The notes beneath the pieces were generated by a model that worked only from the letters and a program-made list of their open reading frames with translations, had not been told where the DNA came from and made no database searches. Source: an uncultured Eubacteriales bacterium (GTDB taxonomy: Bacteria > Bacillota > Clostridia > Christensenellales > Borkfalkiaceae). From it: a DNA stretch of 9,926 nucleotides. Shown here in pieces: positions 1 to 6,747 of the stretch. The first letter of the stretch is position 1. The number at the start of each line of letters is the position of its first letter. The stretch is from contig CATYEP010000059.1 of assembly GCA_958405585.1 (NCBI GenBank), positions 1 through 9,926 on the forward strand, given 5' to 3'. Both the position numbers and the translations under genes were made by a program.

Positions 1-1
1 T

Positions 2-178
2 GCTATGTGTTTTAACGGGGGTACTTCCATGATCGGATTTGAATGGTTCCCGTATGACCTTTTGCGTAATCTCGGACACGCGAGCGGGTTCTTTGCGGGC
101 ATTGTGCTGGGTTGTGTCGGGCAGGGCTTGGAATGCCTTATCATAGGCGGGAAAGGGTATCCTCAGGATTTGCCCTGA
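2..178 (+). CDS. 3' end of an unrecognised small or membrane protein (partial)
   Basis: An open frame enters from the left edge (codons in phase with base 2) and ends at TGA 176-178, giving 58 visible residues. The visible part contains FEWFPYDLLRNLGHASGFF, then a Gly-rich hydrophobic stretch (AGIVLGCVGQGLECLII), then a short polar tail ending QDLP. The hydrophobic stretch could be one membrane helix. In-frame ATGs at 5 and 29 could be starts. The one at 29 has a G-rich stretch about 9 nt upstream, so a very short complete protein is possible, but continuation from the left is more likely. I do not recognise the family. No strong terminator follows directly; the nearest plus-strand hairpin is about 190 nt downstream. 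Confidence 0.5.
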   Translation, partial: AMCFNGGTSMIGFEWFPYDLLRNLGHASGFFAGIVLGCVGQGLECLIIGGKGYPQDLP

Positions 179-182
179 AAAT

Positions 183-288
183 AAAGAGGGGCATCCTTTT
201 TCTACGCGCCAAAGAGAAATATTGAAGGTACGGCAAAGCAAATATAAAAGAGAAATTTTATAGGGACAGCAAAGCATAAAAGAGGAAT
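183..288 (+). repeat. Imperfect direct repeats, AAAGAG(A/G)AAT units
   Basis: Four related units begin at 183 (AAAGAGGGGCAT), 211 (AAAGAGAAAT), 247 (AAAGAGAAAT) and 279 (AAAGAGGAAT), spaced 28, 36 and 32 nt. The second and third also share a downstream block with GCAAAGCA (233-240 and 269-276), so these two align along most of their length as a degenerate tandem repeat. They lie in the gene-free stretch after the first gene's stop. No coding potential is seen. They could be residual duplication or part of a 3' UTR; the function is unknown. Confidence 0.45.
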
Positions 289-294
289 GCCGTT

Positions 295-362
295 GCCTGT
301 AAAATGTTTTACGGACAAAGAAATGACAGAAAAACAGCGGCTTGAAAATTTTACAGGCCGCT
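295..362 (+). other. Competing inverted repeats in intergenic region
   Basis: An 11-nt stem pairs GCCTGTAAAAT (295-305) with ATTTTACAGGC (348-358). A second stem pairs AGCGGC (336-341) with GCCGCT (357-362). They share bases 357-358, so both cannot form fully at once. A local GTAAAA-TG-TTTTAC hairpin (299-312) also competes with the first stem. On the plus strand this lies just upstream of the hairpin at 368-401. The arrangement resembles an attenuator or a small structured RNA, but no plus-strand gene follows. Confidence 0.3.
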
Positions 363-367
363 ATACG

Positions 368-404
368 ATTTAAACGCAGGGCAAACGCCCTGCGTTTAAA
401 TTTT
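368..404 (+). terminator. Perfect 15-bp hairpin, probable plus-strand terminator
   Basis: ATTTAAACGCAGGGC (368-382) pairs perfectly with 387-401 around the loop AAAC (383-386). On the plus strand the stem runs into TTTT (401-404) and, a little later, a run of T at 415-422. On the minus strand no T-run follows. It probably ends transcription from the gene on the left, facing the tkt terminator. The T tract is weak, so function is inferred. Confidence 0.5.
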
Positions 405-430
405 AAACAAAGGTATTTTTTTGAAAAAAG

Positions 431-467
431 AAAAAAACCTGTGTGCGCAATAATTTGCGCACACAGG
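431..467 (-). terminator. Intrinsic terminator of the mutase-tkt operon
   Basis: A 13-bp perfect stem, CCTGTGTGCGCAA (438-450) with TTGCGCACACAGG (455-467), has the loop TAAT. Read on the minus strand it is followed at once by seven T (437-431) and then further T-rich sequence. It lies 12 nt past the tkt stop codon. This is a textbook rho-independent terminator. Confidence 0.93.
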
Positions 468-478
468 GAAGCTGTTTT

Positions 479-2455
479 TTATACTTTATTCAGGGAACGG
501 AACGCTTTTTCGACGACGTTGTCTGCGGTAAAGCCGAACATTTCAAACAGTTTGTTCGCGGGGCCGCTTGCGCCGAATGTGGTCATGCCGATGATCTCGC
601 CGCAATCTCCCGCATATTTGTACCAAGACCAAGGGGAAGCGGCTTCCACGCAGACGCGTGCCTTTACTTCGGGCGGCAGGACTTCGTCTTTATAAGACTG
701 AGGCTGCTTTTCAAATTCTTCCATGCACGGCATGGATACGACGCGCGCGTCGACGCCTTTTCCTTTCAGGATCTCTTTGGCCTGCATGCACTGTTCTACT
801 TCCGAGCCGCTGGCGATCAGAAGCACATCGGGTACTTTTTTGTCGCTGTCAGCGAGCACATAGGCGCCTTTAAGGGCATCCAGACCCGATTTTTCGTACT
901 GGGGCAGATTCTGTCTGGTCAGTACGAGGCAGGTAGGCGAATTGCCTGTCAGGGCGGAGATCCATGCCGCCGCCGTTTCTTTTCCGTCGGCAGGGCGGAA
1001 CACTTTCATGTTCGGAATGGAACGCAATGCAATGAGCTGTTCGACAGGTTCATGGGTAGGGCCGTCTTCTCCCACGCCGATCGAGTCATGCGTGAGAATA
1101 TAAGTTACAGGCAGGTGCATGAGTGAGGAAAGGCGCATCGCGTGTTTCATATAATCGGAGAAAATAAAGAAGGTAGCGCAGTACGCACGGAGTCCGCCGT
1201 GCAGCTGCATACCGTTTGCGATTGCCGCCATGGCGTGTTCGCGGATTCCGAAATGGATATTAGAACCGCTCTTGTCGGTTGCGGTAAAATCGCCGCGTTT
1301 TTTCATGTTGGATTTATTGGAAGGCGCGAGGTCTGCGGATCCGCCGATCAGGTTGGGGATCAGGTCTGCCAGCTTGTTGAGTACGGCGAAGCTGGTATTT
1401 CTGGTAGCGTCTGCCTTCGGGAATTCAAACAAAGACGCGTTGTTTTTCAGGTCGGGCAGCTCTCCGCTCATAAACTGTTTGTACAGTGCGGCAAGTTCGG
1501 GGTAGGCCTGTTCATATTCTTTGAAGAGTCTCTTCCATTTTCCCTGACGGGAAGCACCTTTTTTCGCGATCGATGCGCAATGAGCGGAAACTTCTTCGGG
1601 AACTTCAAACGGTTCGCATGTCCAGCCGAGGTTTTCCTTGAGCTTTTTCAGGTTTTCCACGCCGAGCGGAGCACCGTGGCATTCGTGCGATCCTGCGAGC
1701 GGCGAGCCGTAGCCGATGACCGTTTTGCAGATGATAATGGAAGGACGTTCCGTGTCCGCTTTTGCTTTGCGGATGGTGCGGCGCAACAGATCGAGATCGT
1801 TCGCGTCGTCTACTTTCAGAACCTGCCAGCCCTGTGCTTTGAAACGCATGCCGACGTCTTCTTTGAAAGTGATATCCGTATCTCCTTCGATGGTGATGTC
1901 GTTGTCGTCATAGAAAAGAATGAGCTTGCCGAGTTTGTGTGTTCCCGCAAAGGAGCAAGCTTCATAAGAAATACCTTCTTCCAGACACCCGTCACCGCAG
2001 AGTGCATAGGTATAGTGATCGACGATCGGGAAACCTTCGCGGTTGAAGGTCGCCGCAAGATGCGCTTCCGCAAGAGCCATACCGACGGCATTGGCAATTC
2101 CCTGTCCGAGCGGGCCCGTCGTCGTTTCGATGCCGGGTGTGTGGCCGTATTCGGGATGCCCGGGCGTCTTGTAGCCGAGCTGACGGAAATTCATCAGATC
2201 TTCTTTTGAAATATCGTATCCAAACAGATAGAGCAGGGAATAGTTGAGCATGGAGCCGTGTCCTGCGGAAAGGATGAATCTGTCGCGGTCATCCCATTTT
2301 GTATCTTTCGGATTGAATTTCAGGAAATCCGCGAAGATCGTATAGCCGATCGGGGCGCTGCCGAGAGGAAGCCCGGGGTGACCCGAATTTGCTTTCTGGA
2401 TCGCTTCCGCGGAAAGTACACGGATCGCATTCACTGTCTGTTCACGAACGTTCAT
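479..2455 (-). CDS. tkt: Transketolase
   Basis: Cytosolic thiamine-diphosphate enzyme of the non-oxidative pentose phosphate pathway; it moves two-carbon ketol units between sugar phosphates (xylulose-5-P, ribose-5-P, erythrose-4-P). The 658 residues match the full-length bacterial family. Visible motifs in order: SGHPGLPLG (24-32), GPLGQGIANAVGMA (114-127), the diphosphate/Mg site GDGCLEEG (154-161) with the metal-ligand Asn in YDDND (about 185), HGAPLG (260-265), IREHAM (404-409, whose Glu is the cofactor-activating residue), and GVGEDGPTHEPVEQL (460-474, substrate-binding His). All expected catalytic residues are present. ATG at 2455 is preceded by AAGGAG (2464-2469) with an 8-nt spacer. 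It is the second gene of an operon, starting 42 nt after the mutase stop, with its own terminator 12 nt downstream. No separate promoter is evident in the short gap. Confidence 0.97.
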   Translation of the reverse strand: MNVREQTVNAIRVLSAEAIQKANSGHPGLPLGSAPIGYTIFADFLKFNPKDTKWDDRDRFILSAGHGSMLNYSLLYLFGYDISKEDLMNFRQLGYKTPGHPEYGHTPGIETTTGPLGQGIANAVGMALAEAHLAATFNREGFPIVDHYTYALCGDGCLEEGISYEACSFAGTHKLGKLILFYDDNDITIEGDTDITFKEDVGMRFKAQGWQVLKVDDANDLDLLRRTIRKAKADTERPSIIICKTVIGYGSPLAGSHECHGAPLGVENLKKLKENLGWTCEPFEVPEEVSAHCASIAKKGASRQGKWKRLFKEYEQAYPELAALYKQFMSGELPDLKNNASLFEFPKADATRNTSFAVLNKLADLIPNLIGGSADLAPSNKSNMKKRGDFTATDKSGSNIHFGIREHAMAAIANGMQLHGGLRAYCATFFIFSDYMKHAMRLSSLMHLPVTYILTHDSIGVGEDGPTHEPVEQLIALRSIPNMKVFRPADGKETAAAWISALTGNSPTCLVLTRQNLPQYEKSGLDALKGAYVLADSDKKVPDVLLIASGSEVEQCMQAKEILKGKGVDARVVSMPCMEEFEKQPQSYKDEVLPPEVKARVCVEAASPWSWYKYAGDCGEIIGMTTFGASGPANKLFEMFGFTADNVVEKAFRSLNKV

Positions 2456-2497
2456 GTATATATCTCCTTCAAAAAAATTTTTTCTACGTAAGCCGCA

Positions 2498-4021
2498 TTA
2501 TGCGTTTTGAATATAGTTTTTCAGATTGGTCAAATCGATCGAATCCGCATGATCGGAAAGTAATTCCAAAAGTTCCTGTGCGATAACCTTGCAGCCGCTC
2601 TTTGCAGTACTTTCAAAATTGATGGGAACGATGGGTTCATGCAGGCTCATGCGTACGAGCGCCCAGCCTTCGCCCTGGCCCTTGCCAAAATTGATGCGCA
2701 CCCCTTCGTAGTTATCGGGTGCGAGTTTCAGCCCCGCCGCCACCGCCTTGTCTTTGATATCTTCGATTGCTGCTGTTCCGATTTTTTTGAAATTGTTTTT
2801 TCCTTTTTCCGTAAAGCCGAGCCGTACTTCCGCCGCTTCGGCAGGTTCAGGAAGATCGGCGATGAGGTCGGAAATATTTCTGCCTGTTTTTGCAAGTTTT
2901 GCAAGAGAAATCAGGATACGTGTCACAAGATACGCGCCGTCGTCCAGAAAATAATTTTCTTTGAGCGCGGCATGTCCGCTCGTTTCAATGGCAAGAGGGG
3001 AATAGATCCCTGCGGCATTGAGTTCCTTGGCTTTATCGATCACGTTTTTATATCCGCGTTTATAGCGGCAGTGTTTTCCGCCGTGTGCCAGGATAAACTG
3101 AGCGAGCCCGTCGCTGGTGACGGAATCCGTAACGATCGTTCCGGCTTTTTCCGAAAGAAGAATGGCGGAGATGAGCGCAATGAGCCGATTGCGGTTGATC
3201 TCTTCGCCGCTCTTGTCGACGGCGCCCGCGCGGTCTACGTCGGTGTCGAAGATGATCCCGAAATCTGCACCCGTTTGTTTGACCTGGTCGGAAATGCTCT
3301 TCATCGCCGCTTTGTTTTCGGGGTTGGGAATATGATTCGGAAAGCGTCCGTCCGGTTCTAAGAACTGGCTGCCTTCGGTATCGGCTCCCAGTGGAATAAG
3401 AACTTTTTCCACATAGAATCCGCCTGCTCCGTTTCCTGCATCCACAATGATCTTTTTCCCGCGAAGAGGTTTTTCCTCGCCCGTTTTTTCGCGGACGAAT
3501 TTCACCAGGTTTTCGCTGTAACGCCCGATATAAGATTGCTTGCGTACGGTGCCTTGTTTTCCCGAAAGGGATTTCCCTTCGGCGGCAAGCGCCAAGATTT
3601 CGGATATGTCTTTGCCTTCCAGCCCGCCGGACGGCAAAAAGAATTTCAAACCGTTTTTATTGTAGGGCAGGTGGCTTGCCGTGATCATGACGGAAGCGTC
3701 TGCGCCGATATCTTTTTCCTGCAAAAGCATGAACATGGAAGGCGTGGACGATAGCCCTGTGAGTATGACGTCCGATCCGCTCTGTGTCACCGCATCGGCG
3801 GCGCATTTACTGATCCTGTCAGCCGACAGGCGCGAATCGTGTCCGATCGCCACGGTAAGCCTGTCCTTTCCGAGCGATTTTGCAAGGCGGTAGCAAAATG
3901 CTTTCATGATCCCCGAAACCGCTTCGTCCGTCAGGTTTATGTGTTCACCTTCTACGCCTTCGAGGGCTACGCCGCGTACGTCCGTGCCGCTTTTTAACTC
4001 ATTCCAATCTGCTTGATTCAT
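2498..4021 (-). CDS. Phosphoglucomutase/phosphomannomutase family protein (alpha-D-phosphohexomutase)
   Basis: Four-domain alpha-phosphohexomutase that interconverts hexose 1- and 6-phosphates through an active-site phosphoserine; cytosolic. Numbered from the chosen start (507 aa): SGTDVRG (11-17), phosphoserine loop TASHLPYNKNG (114-124, Ser116), Mg site DTDVDR (259-264), sugar-binding loop ETSGH (346-350) and C-terminal phosphate loop RMSLHEP (457-463). The last loop is R-x-S-x-H-E-P rather than the commoner R-x-S-N-T-E-P, which resembles a less-studied subfamily, so glucose, mannose or glucosamine phosphate cannot be chosen from sequence. The frame opens at ATG 4045, but that codon lies at the predicted transcription start and has no ribosome binding site. 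ATG 4021 has CGGAG 6 nt upstream and is preferred. First gene of an operon with tkt. Confidence 0.92.
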   Translation of the reverse strand: MNQADWNELKSGTDVRGVALEGVEGEHINLTDEAVSGIMKAFCYRLAKSLGKDRLTVAIGHDSRLSADRISKCAADAVTQSGSDVILTGLSSTPSMFMLLQEKDIGADASVMITASHLPYNKNGLKFFLPSGGLEGKDISEILALAAEGKSLSGKQGTVRKQSYIGRYSENLVKFVREKTGEEKPLRGKKIIVDAGNGAGGFYVEKVLIPLGADTEGSQFLEPDGRFPNHIPNPENKAAMKSISDQVKQTGADFGIIFDTDVDRAGAVDKSGEEINRNRLIALISAILLSEKAGTIVTDSVTSDGLAQFILAHGGKHCRYKRGYKNVIDKAKELNAAGIYSPLAIETSGHAALKENYFLDDGAYLVTRILISLAKLAKTGRNISDLIADLPEPAEAAEVRLGFTEKGKNNFKKIGTAAIEDIKDKAVAAGLKLAPDNYEGVRINFGKGQGEGWALVRMSLHEPIVPINFESTAKSGCKVIAQELLELLSDHADSIDLTNLKNYIQNA

Positions 4022-4027
4022 TGATTT

Positions 4028-4032
4028 CTCCG
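4028..4032 (-). promoter_or_regulatory. Ribosome binding site that sets the mutase start
   Basis: On the minus strand CGGAG lies 6 nt before ATG 4021-4019. No comparable site precedes the upstream in-frame ATG at 4045, so this site favours the 507-residue product over a 515-residue one. Confidence 0.75.
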
Positions 4033-4049
4033 AAAATAATCTCATTGCT

Positions 4050-4078
4050 ATTATACTTCATTTGTCGTTTCTTTTCAA
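4050..4078 (-). promoter_or_regulatory. Sigma-A-type promoter of the mutase-tkt operon
   Basis: Minus strand: -35 TTGAAA (4078-4073), 17-nt spacer, perfect -10 TATAAT (4055-4050). Transcription would start near 4043, leaving a leader of about 22 nt before the ribosome binding site-supported ATG. It is divergent from the degV promoter roughly 100 nt away. Confidence 0.85.
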
Positions 4079-4180
4079 GTTTTTTTTGAAAAAATTGTGC
4101 GGTATTTTGTAAAATTCGGACGCATCCATCGGCGTTTTTTCTGTAAATCGTAAAAAACAAAGAATAATGCGTCGAAAATG

Positions 4181-4210
4181 TTTACAGGCCTGTACATTCT
4201 GTGATATAAT
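4181..4210 (+). promoter_or_regulatory. Promoter of the DegV-family gene, extended -10
   Basis: -35 TTTACA (4181-4186), 18-nt spacer and -10 TATAAT (4205-4210), with TG one base upstream of the -10 (extended -10). Predicted start is near 4217, giving a leader of about 35 nt. The spacer carries a 12-nt palindrome overlapping the -35 (see separate entry). Confidence 0.8.
4183..4194. promoter_or_regulatory. Perfect 12-nt palindrome over degV -35/spacer, possible operator
   Basis: TACAGGCCTGTA is a perfect dyad centred at 4188/4189. It overlaps four bases of the -35 box and extends into the spacer of the degV promoter, where a dimeric repressor would block RNA polymerase. It is not a match I recognise to FapR or FabT lipid-regulator sites. 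Operator function is inference. Confidence 0.4.
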
Positions 4211-4251
4211 TCAATCGGGCAGATGCTCAATTAATAAAAAGGAAACGATTT

Positions 4252-5145
4252 ATGTATAAATTTATTTTATCCACCGATTCCACCTGCGACCTTTATGCCG
4301 ATTTTGTACGCGATAACGACATAAAGTTTGTGAGCCTGAATTATGTCGTCGAAAAGGACGGTCAGTTCACGGAAGGTGTAGATGCGTATACCGAGTATTC
4401 TCAGTATGTGGATTTTTACCGTCAGCTGCGTGAAGGTGCATTTTCGCGTACGTCCATGCTCAATTATGAAAGCCATTACAATCATTTTCTCAAGCTGGCG
4501 CAGGAGGGTGCAAAAGACGTTCTGCATTTCACGATCTCCAGCGGGCTTTCTCCCACGGTGACCGTAGCGGAAAAGGCGGCGGCAGATATCCGTAAAGATT
4601 ATCCCGATTTCAATCTTCTGGCAGTCGATTCTCTGGCCGCAACGATCGGACAGGGCGCTTTGGTGCGCGAAGCGCTCCGCTTGCGCAACGAAGGGAAGAC
4701 TGTGCAGGAAGCGTTCGATGCGGTCAATGAATTGCGTTTTCATATTCAGTATGCGATCTTCGCAAATGATCTGTATTATCTGAAAAGGGGCGGAAGGGTT
4801 TCCACTGTCGCGGCGGTGGCGGGGTCCTTGCTGCAGGTAAAACCTGTCTTGTCGTTTAATAATGAGGGGAAACTTGTCGTGGTGGATAAATGCCGCGGCA
4901 TGAAAAAGGCGTTTGCTTATGCGCTGGATAAAATGGAAAAATTCAATCCCGTGGAAGAAAACCGCATGATGTGGATCGTGCATACCGATGCGGAAAAAGA
5001 AGCCGGCGAACTTGCGGCAATGATCGAAGCGCGCTGGAATTTCAAACCTGACATTTCAATCATGGGGCCGGTCATAGGTTCGCACGTGGGGCCGGGTGCG
5101 GTCGCCGTGATCTGGCGCACCAAAGAAGTGCGGCAGGACGGTTAA
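4252..5145 (+). CDS. DegV family protein (fatty-acid-binding, FakB-like)
   Basis: DegV/FakB proteins bind a fatty acid in a tunnel between two domains and, in characterised cases, present it to the kinase FakA, yielding acyl phosphate for phospholipid synthesis. The 297-residue length is typical. Visible family features: STDSTCDL near the N terminus (7-14), SRTSM (65-69, the Thr-Ser acyl carboxylate site), TISSGLSPT (94-102), YYLKRGGRVS (175-184), QVKPVLSFNNEGKL (195-208) and the C-terminal GPVIGSHVGPGAVAV (272-286). The start ATG follows a modest AAAAGGA site about 8 nt upstream. It is transcribed alone from the promoter at 4181-4210. No FakA-like partner is in the window, and the bound lipid cannot be told from sequence. 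Downstream there is only a weak 4-bp hairpin (5159-5170) before the proS promoter palindrome. Confidence 0.92.
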   Translation: MYKFILSTDSTCDLYADFVRDNDIKFVSLNYVVEKDGQFTEGVDAYTEYSQYVDFYRQLREGAFSRTSMLNYESHYNHFLKLAQEGAKDVLHFTISSGLSPTVTVAEKAAADIRKDYPDFNLLAVDSLAATIGQGALVREALRLRNEGKTVQEAFDAVNELRFHIQYAIFANDLYYLKRGGRVSTVAAVAGSLLQVKPVLSFNNEGKLVVVDKCRGMKKAFAYALDKMEKFNPVEENRMMWIVHTDAEKEAGELAAMIEARWNFKPDISIMGPVIGSHVGPGAVAVIWRTKEVRQDG

Positions 5146-5181
5146 ACGCAAGAAAAATGCCGTAAGCGGCGGGTAAATAGA

Positions 5182-5210
5182 TTGTTTTCAGACAAAAAAT
5201 ATGGTATAAT
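5182..5210 (+). promoter_or_regulatory. Promoter of proS, extended -10
   Basis: -35-like TTGTTT (5182-5187), 17-nt spacer and -10 TATAAT (5205-5210), with TG one base upstream. Start is predicted near 5217, about 33 nt before the ATG. The -10 is embedded in the inverted repeat at 5196-5232. Confidence 0.78.
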
Positions 5211-5232
5211 CTTTGAAGATGTACCATATTTT
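5196..5232. promoter_or_regulatory. Nested 37-nt inverted repeat over the proS -10 and start site
   Basis: The outer arms AAAATATGGTA (5196-5206) and TACCATATTTT (5222-5232) match perfectly. Between them ATCTT (5209-5213) pairs with AAGAT (5216-5220) around TG. The structure covers the -10 hexamer and the predicted +1. It could be an operator. In RNA reading through from degV it would fold into a hairpin followed by TTTTGTTTTT (5229-5238) and act as a weak terminator. Confidence 0.5.
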
Positions 5233-5249
5233 GTTTTTCGGAGGAGATT

Positions 5250-6658
5250 ATGGCGAAGGATAAGGAACAGTTCGTCAATCAGATCGCGGATATAGAGACA
5301 GATTTCCCGCGTTGGTATACGGATGTGGTTATAAAGACAAAACTGGTGGATTATGGGCCTGTAAAAGGCACGATGGTGATCCGTCCCTACGGGTATGCGA
5401 TCTGGGAAAATATTCAGAAAGAGCTGGATGCGCGTTTTAAAGCAACGGGTCATCAGAACGCATATTTCCCGCTGCTCATTCCCTATAGTTTTATGACGAG
5501 AGAGGCGGAACACGTAGAAGGGTTTGCGCCGGAAGTGGCGGTCGTTACGGTGGGCGGCGGCGAAACGCTTGCCGAACCTTTGGTGATCCGTCCGACAAGT
5601 GAAACGATCATCGGTGAAATGTATTCCAAGTGGCTGCAATCCTACCGTGATCTTCCCATTCTGATCAATCAGTGGGCGAACGTAGTGCGTTGGGAAAAGA
5701 CGACGCGTCCGTTCCTGCGTACGAGCGAATTTTTGTGGCAGGAAGGGCATACCGTCCACGCGACCGAGGAAGAGGCGATGGAAGAAACGCTGAAAATGCT
5801 CGGCGTATATAAAGAATTTGCGGAAACCTGTCTCGCGATCCCCGTGAGAAGTTCGCGGGAGCCGTGGCAACGTTCGGAATGGAAGCCATGATGCACGACG
5901 GAAAGAGCTTGCAGGCGGGAACTTCTCACTATCTCGGCCAGAACTTTGCAAAAGCGTTTGATATTCAGTTCCTGGATAAAGACGGGACGCACAAATACGG
6001 ATATACGACGTCGTGGGGCGTTTCTACGCGTCTGATCGGTGCGCTGATCATGTCGCACGGCGATGCGCGCGGGCTGATCATTCCGCCCGTGGTAGCGCCC
6101 ATTCAGGCGATCATTGTCCCGATCGCTTCGAAAAAAGAGGGCGTTTTGGAAGCTGTTGCGGAATTAAAGGAAAAACTTCTTGCGGCAGGCATACGCGCGG
6201 ACGCGGATGTTTCGGACAACAGCCCGGGCTGGAAGTTCAACGAATGGGAAATGAAAGGCGTTCCTTTGCGCATTGAGCTGGGGCCGCGCGATATCGAAGC
6301 AGGCAAGATGGTGCTTGTCCGCCGCGATACGCACGAAAAGACAGAAGCACCTTTGGAAAATGCGGCAGATACGATCCGCAAAATGCTCGGCGAGATCCAG
6401 ACGAATCTTTTGGAAAAAGCGAGAAAACGCAAGGAAGAACGCGTTGTTACGGCGGAAAGCGTCGACGAGATCCTTAAGGGCGTGGAAAGCGGCAATTTCG
6501 TGAAAGCCGGCTGGTGCGGTTGCCGCGAATGTGAAGATAAGATCAAAGAGCTTACGGCGGCGAGTGCGCGCGTTATCGTAGAAGGCGAACATACCGAAAA
6601 ATGCGCCTGCTGCGGTAAAGAAGCCAAACACGTCGTTTTGTTCGCAAGGGCATATTAA
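5250..6658 (+). pseudogene. proS: Prolyl-tRNA synthetase (short archaeal/eukaryal type), frameshifted by internal deletion
   Basis: Class II synthetase charging tRNA-Pro. ATG 5250 follows a strong GGAGGAG (5240-5246). The first frame gives 199 family-like residues with RPTSET (114-119) and the motif-2 region VVRWEKTTRPFLRTSEFLWQ (145-164). It then leaves the family after AIPV (codon ending 5846) and stops at TGA 5889-5891. The family resumes in another frame at EKFAGAV (from 5846) and continues with EAMMHDGKSLQAGTSHYLGQ, WGVSTRLIGALI, the C-terminal cysteine domain (CGCREC and CACCG) and the terminal Tyr expected of this type. By recalled family alignment about 8 conserved residues (G-x-K-[TS]-E type) are missing, so about 25 bp are deleted. 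That also explains the frame change, and restoring it gives about 477 aa, the usual length. Cause: real pseudogene (with another ProRS elsewhere), assembly error or strain variant. Confidence 0.9.
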
Positions 6659-6694
6659 TGTTTCAAAAAACGATGTTCTGACAATTTAGAATTC

Positions 6695-6739
6695 AAAAAG
6701 CCGCGAAGTGCAATACAATTGCACTTCGCGGCTTTTTTT
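6695..6739. terminator. Bidirectional intrinsic terminator between proS and the membrane-protein gene
   Basis: A 20-bp perfect stem pairs 6695-6714 with 6718-6737 around the loop ACA. The core is GCCGCGAAGTGCAAT, flanked by A5 on the left and T7 on the right. It therefore has a U-tract on both strands and serves the convergent proS (stop at 6658) and the minus-strand gene (stop at 6748). Confidence 0.95.
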
Positions 6740-6747
6740 GAATAACG

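Noticed and set aside
183..288. CRISPR array
   Set aside because: Repeats are short, diverged and irregularly spaced, and no cas genes are present.
443..2209. Long plus-strand open frames (443-1126 and 1142-2209) opposite tkt
   Set aside because: They lie wholly antisense to a transketolase with every family motif, have no ribosome binding sites, and their translations show no recognisable domain. They are shadow frames of the real gene.
2639..3361. Plus-strand open frame opposite the phosphohexomutase
   Set aside because: Antisense to a clear family member, with no start signal and no recognisable domain.
5835..5855. Programmed ribosomal frameshift in proS
   Set aside because: No slippery heptamer or downstream stem is seen at the junction, and conserved residues are missing, which frameshifting alone would not restore.
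4267..6058. Minus-strand open frames opposite degV and proS (4267-4983, 5142-5951, 5669-6058)
   Set aside because: Antisense shadows. One spans the proS promoter and deletion junction, which a real gene would be unlikely to do.
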